Below are positions 63,901 to 64,000 of a stretch of DNA of 64,000 nucleotides, piece after piece (position 1 is the stretch's first letter; every line of letters starts with the position of its first letter). The notes under the pieces are model-generated. The model was not told where the DNA came from. It saw only the letters and a list, made by a program, of their open reading frames with translations, and did no database searches. This DNA is from Rhyacophila brunnea. Lineage: Eukaryota > Arthropoda > Insecta > Trichoptera > Rhyacophilidae. The stretch lies in NCBI GenBank assembly GCA_022495005.1, contig JAGYXB010001010.1, positions 1,550,001 through 1,614,000 of the forward strand, written 5' to 3'. The position numbers and the translations under genes were made by a program.

Positions 63901-64000
63901 TCATGGATCTAGAGTATGTATTCTATAAACTGGCGAACACGTCACACGGAAAGCATTGTGCCGTCTCGTTCAACTGTTCAAGTTTTCAATGAGTGGGAAC

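Overview
This is AT-rich nuclear DNA from an arthropod, most likely an insect. The evidence is multi-exon trypsin genes with GT-AG introns, an irritans-type mariner, a copia retrotransposon, Helitron-like elements, tRNA-derived SINEs and telomere-type CCTAA repeats. I cannot name the order or species. The only host protein-coding genes I can support are trypsin-type serine proteases (S1 family). All lie on the minus strand, head to tail, with the same five-exon plan: exon 1 of 46 nt (signal peptide), exon 2 of 184-196 nt (propeptide, activation site, His57), exon 3 of 250 nt (Asp102), exon 4 of 153 nt (Asp189) and exon 5 of 150 nt (Ser195).

From right to left (the direction of transcription) the cluster is: T1 at 59235-63139 (last two exons only; the 5' part lies beyond the right edge), T2 at 47536-51870 (intact, 260 aa), T3 at 38651-42437 (pseudogene, exon 2 lost and exon 3 frameshifted), T4 at 25089-31349 (intact, 264 aa), T5 at 7757-13971 (intact, 262 aa) and T6 at 1523-6132 (pseudogene, exon 2 split by a transposon; any last exon is outside the window). 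T2 and T3 sit in two copies of a tandem segmental duplication (about 37.5-44.3 kb and 46.4-54.4 kb). The intact proteins have a secretory signal, a Lys-Ile-Val-Gly-Gly activation site, a complete catalytic triad and Asp189. They should be secreted trypsinogens, probably digestive. This is a birth-and-death gene family in which copies are made by duplication and lost by deletion and transposon insertion.

The rest is dense transposon territory. A full-length but dead mariner fills 1-1301. A copia element with almost identical LTRs occupies 19793-24758 between T5 and T4. hAT elements lie at 6203-6900, 15308-16495 and 56877-57436, with a hAT remnant at 28105-28690. A Tigger/pogo remnant lies at 12644-13268, Helitron-like elements at 44391-45143 and 61257-62959, and a TTAA-type MITE at 53230-53878. 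At least ten 5'-truncated LINE fragments and three SINE families are scattered through introns and spacers. Several fold-back elements have unusual contents: one family has a core of telomere repeats, and others carry a small hammerhead-ribozyme-like motif near the arm ends.

No functional tRNA or rRNA gene, CRISPR array or bacterial-type operon is present. The tRNA-like and 5S-like sequences are SINE heads or fragments.
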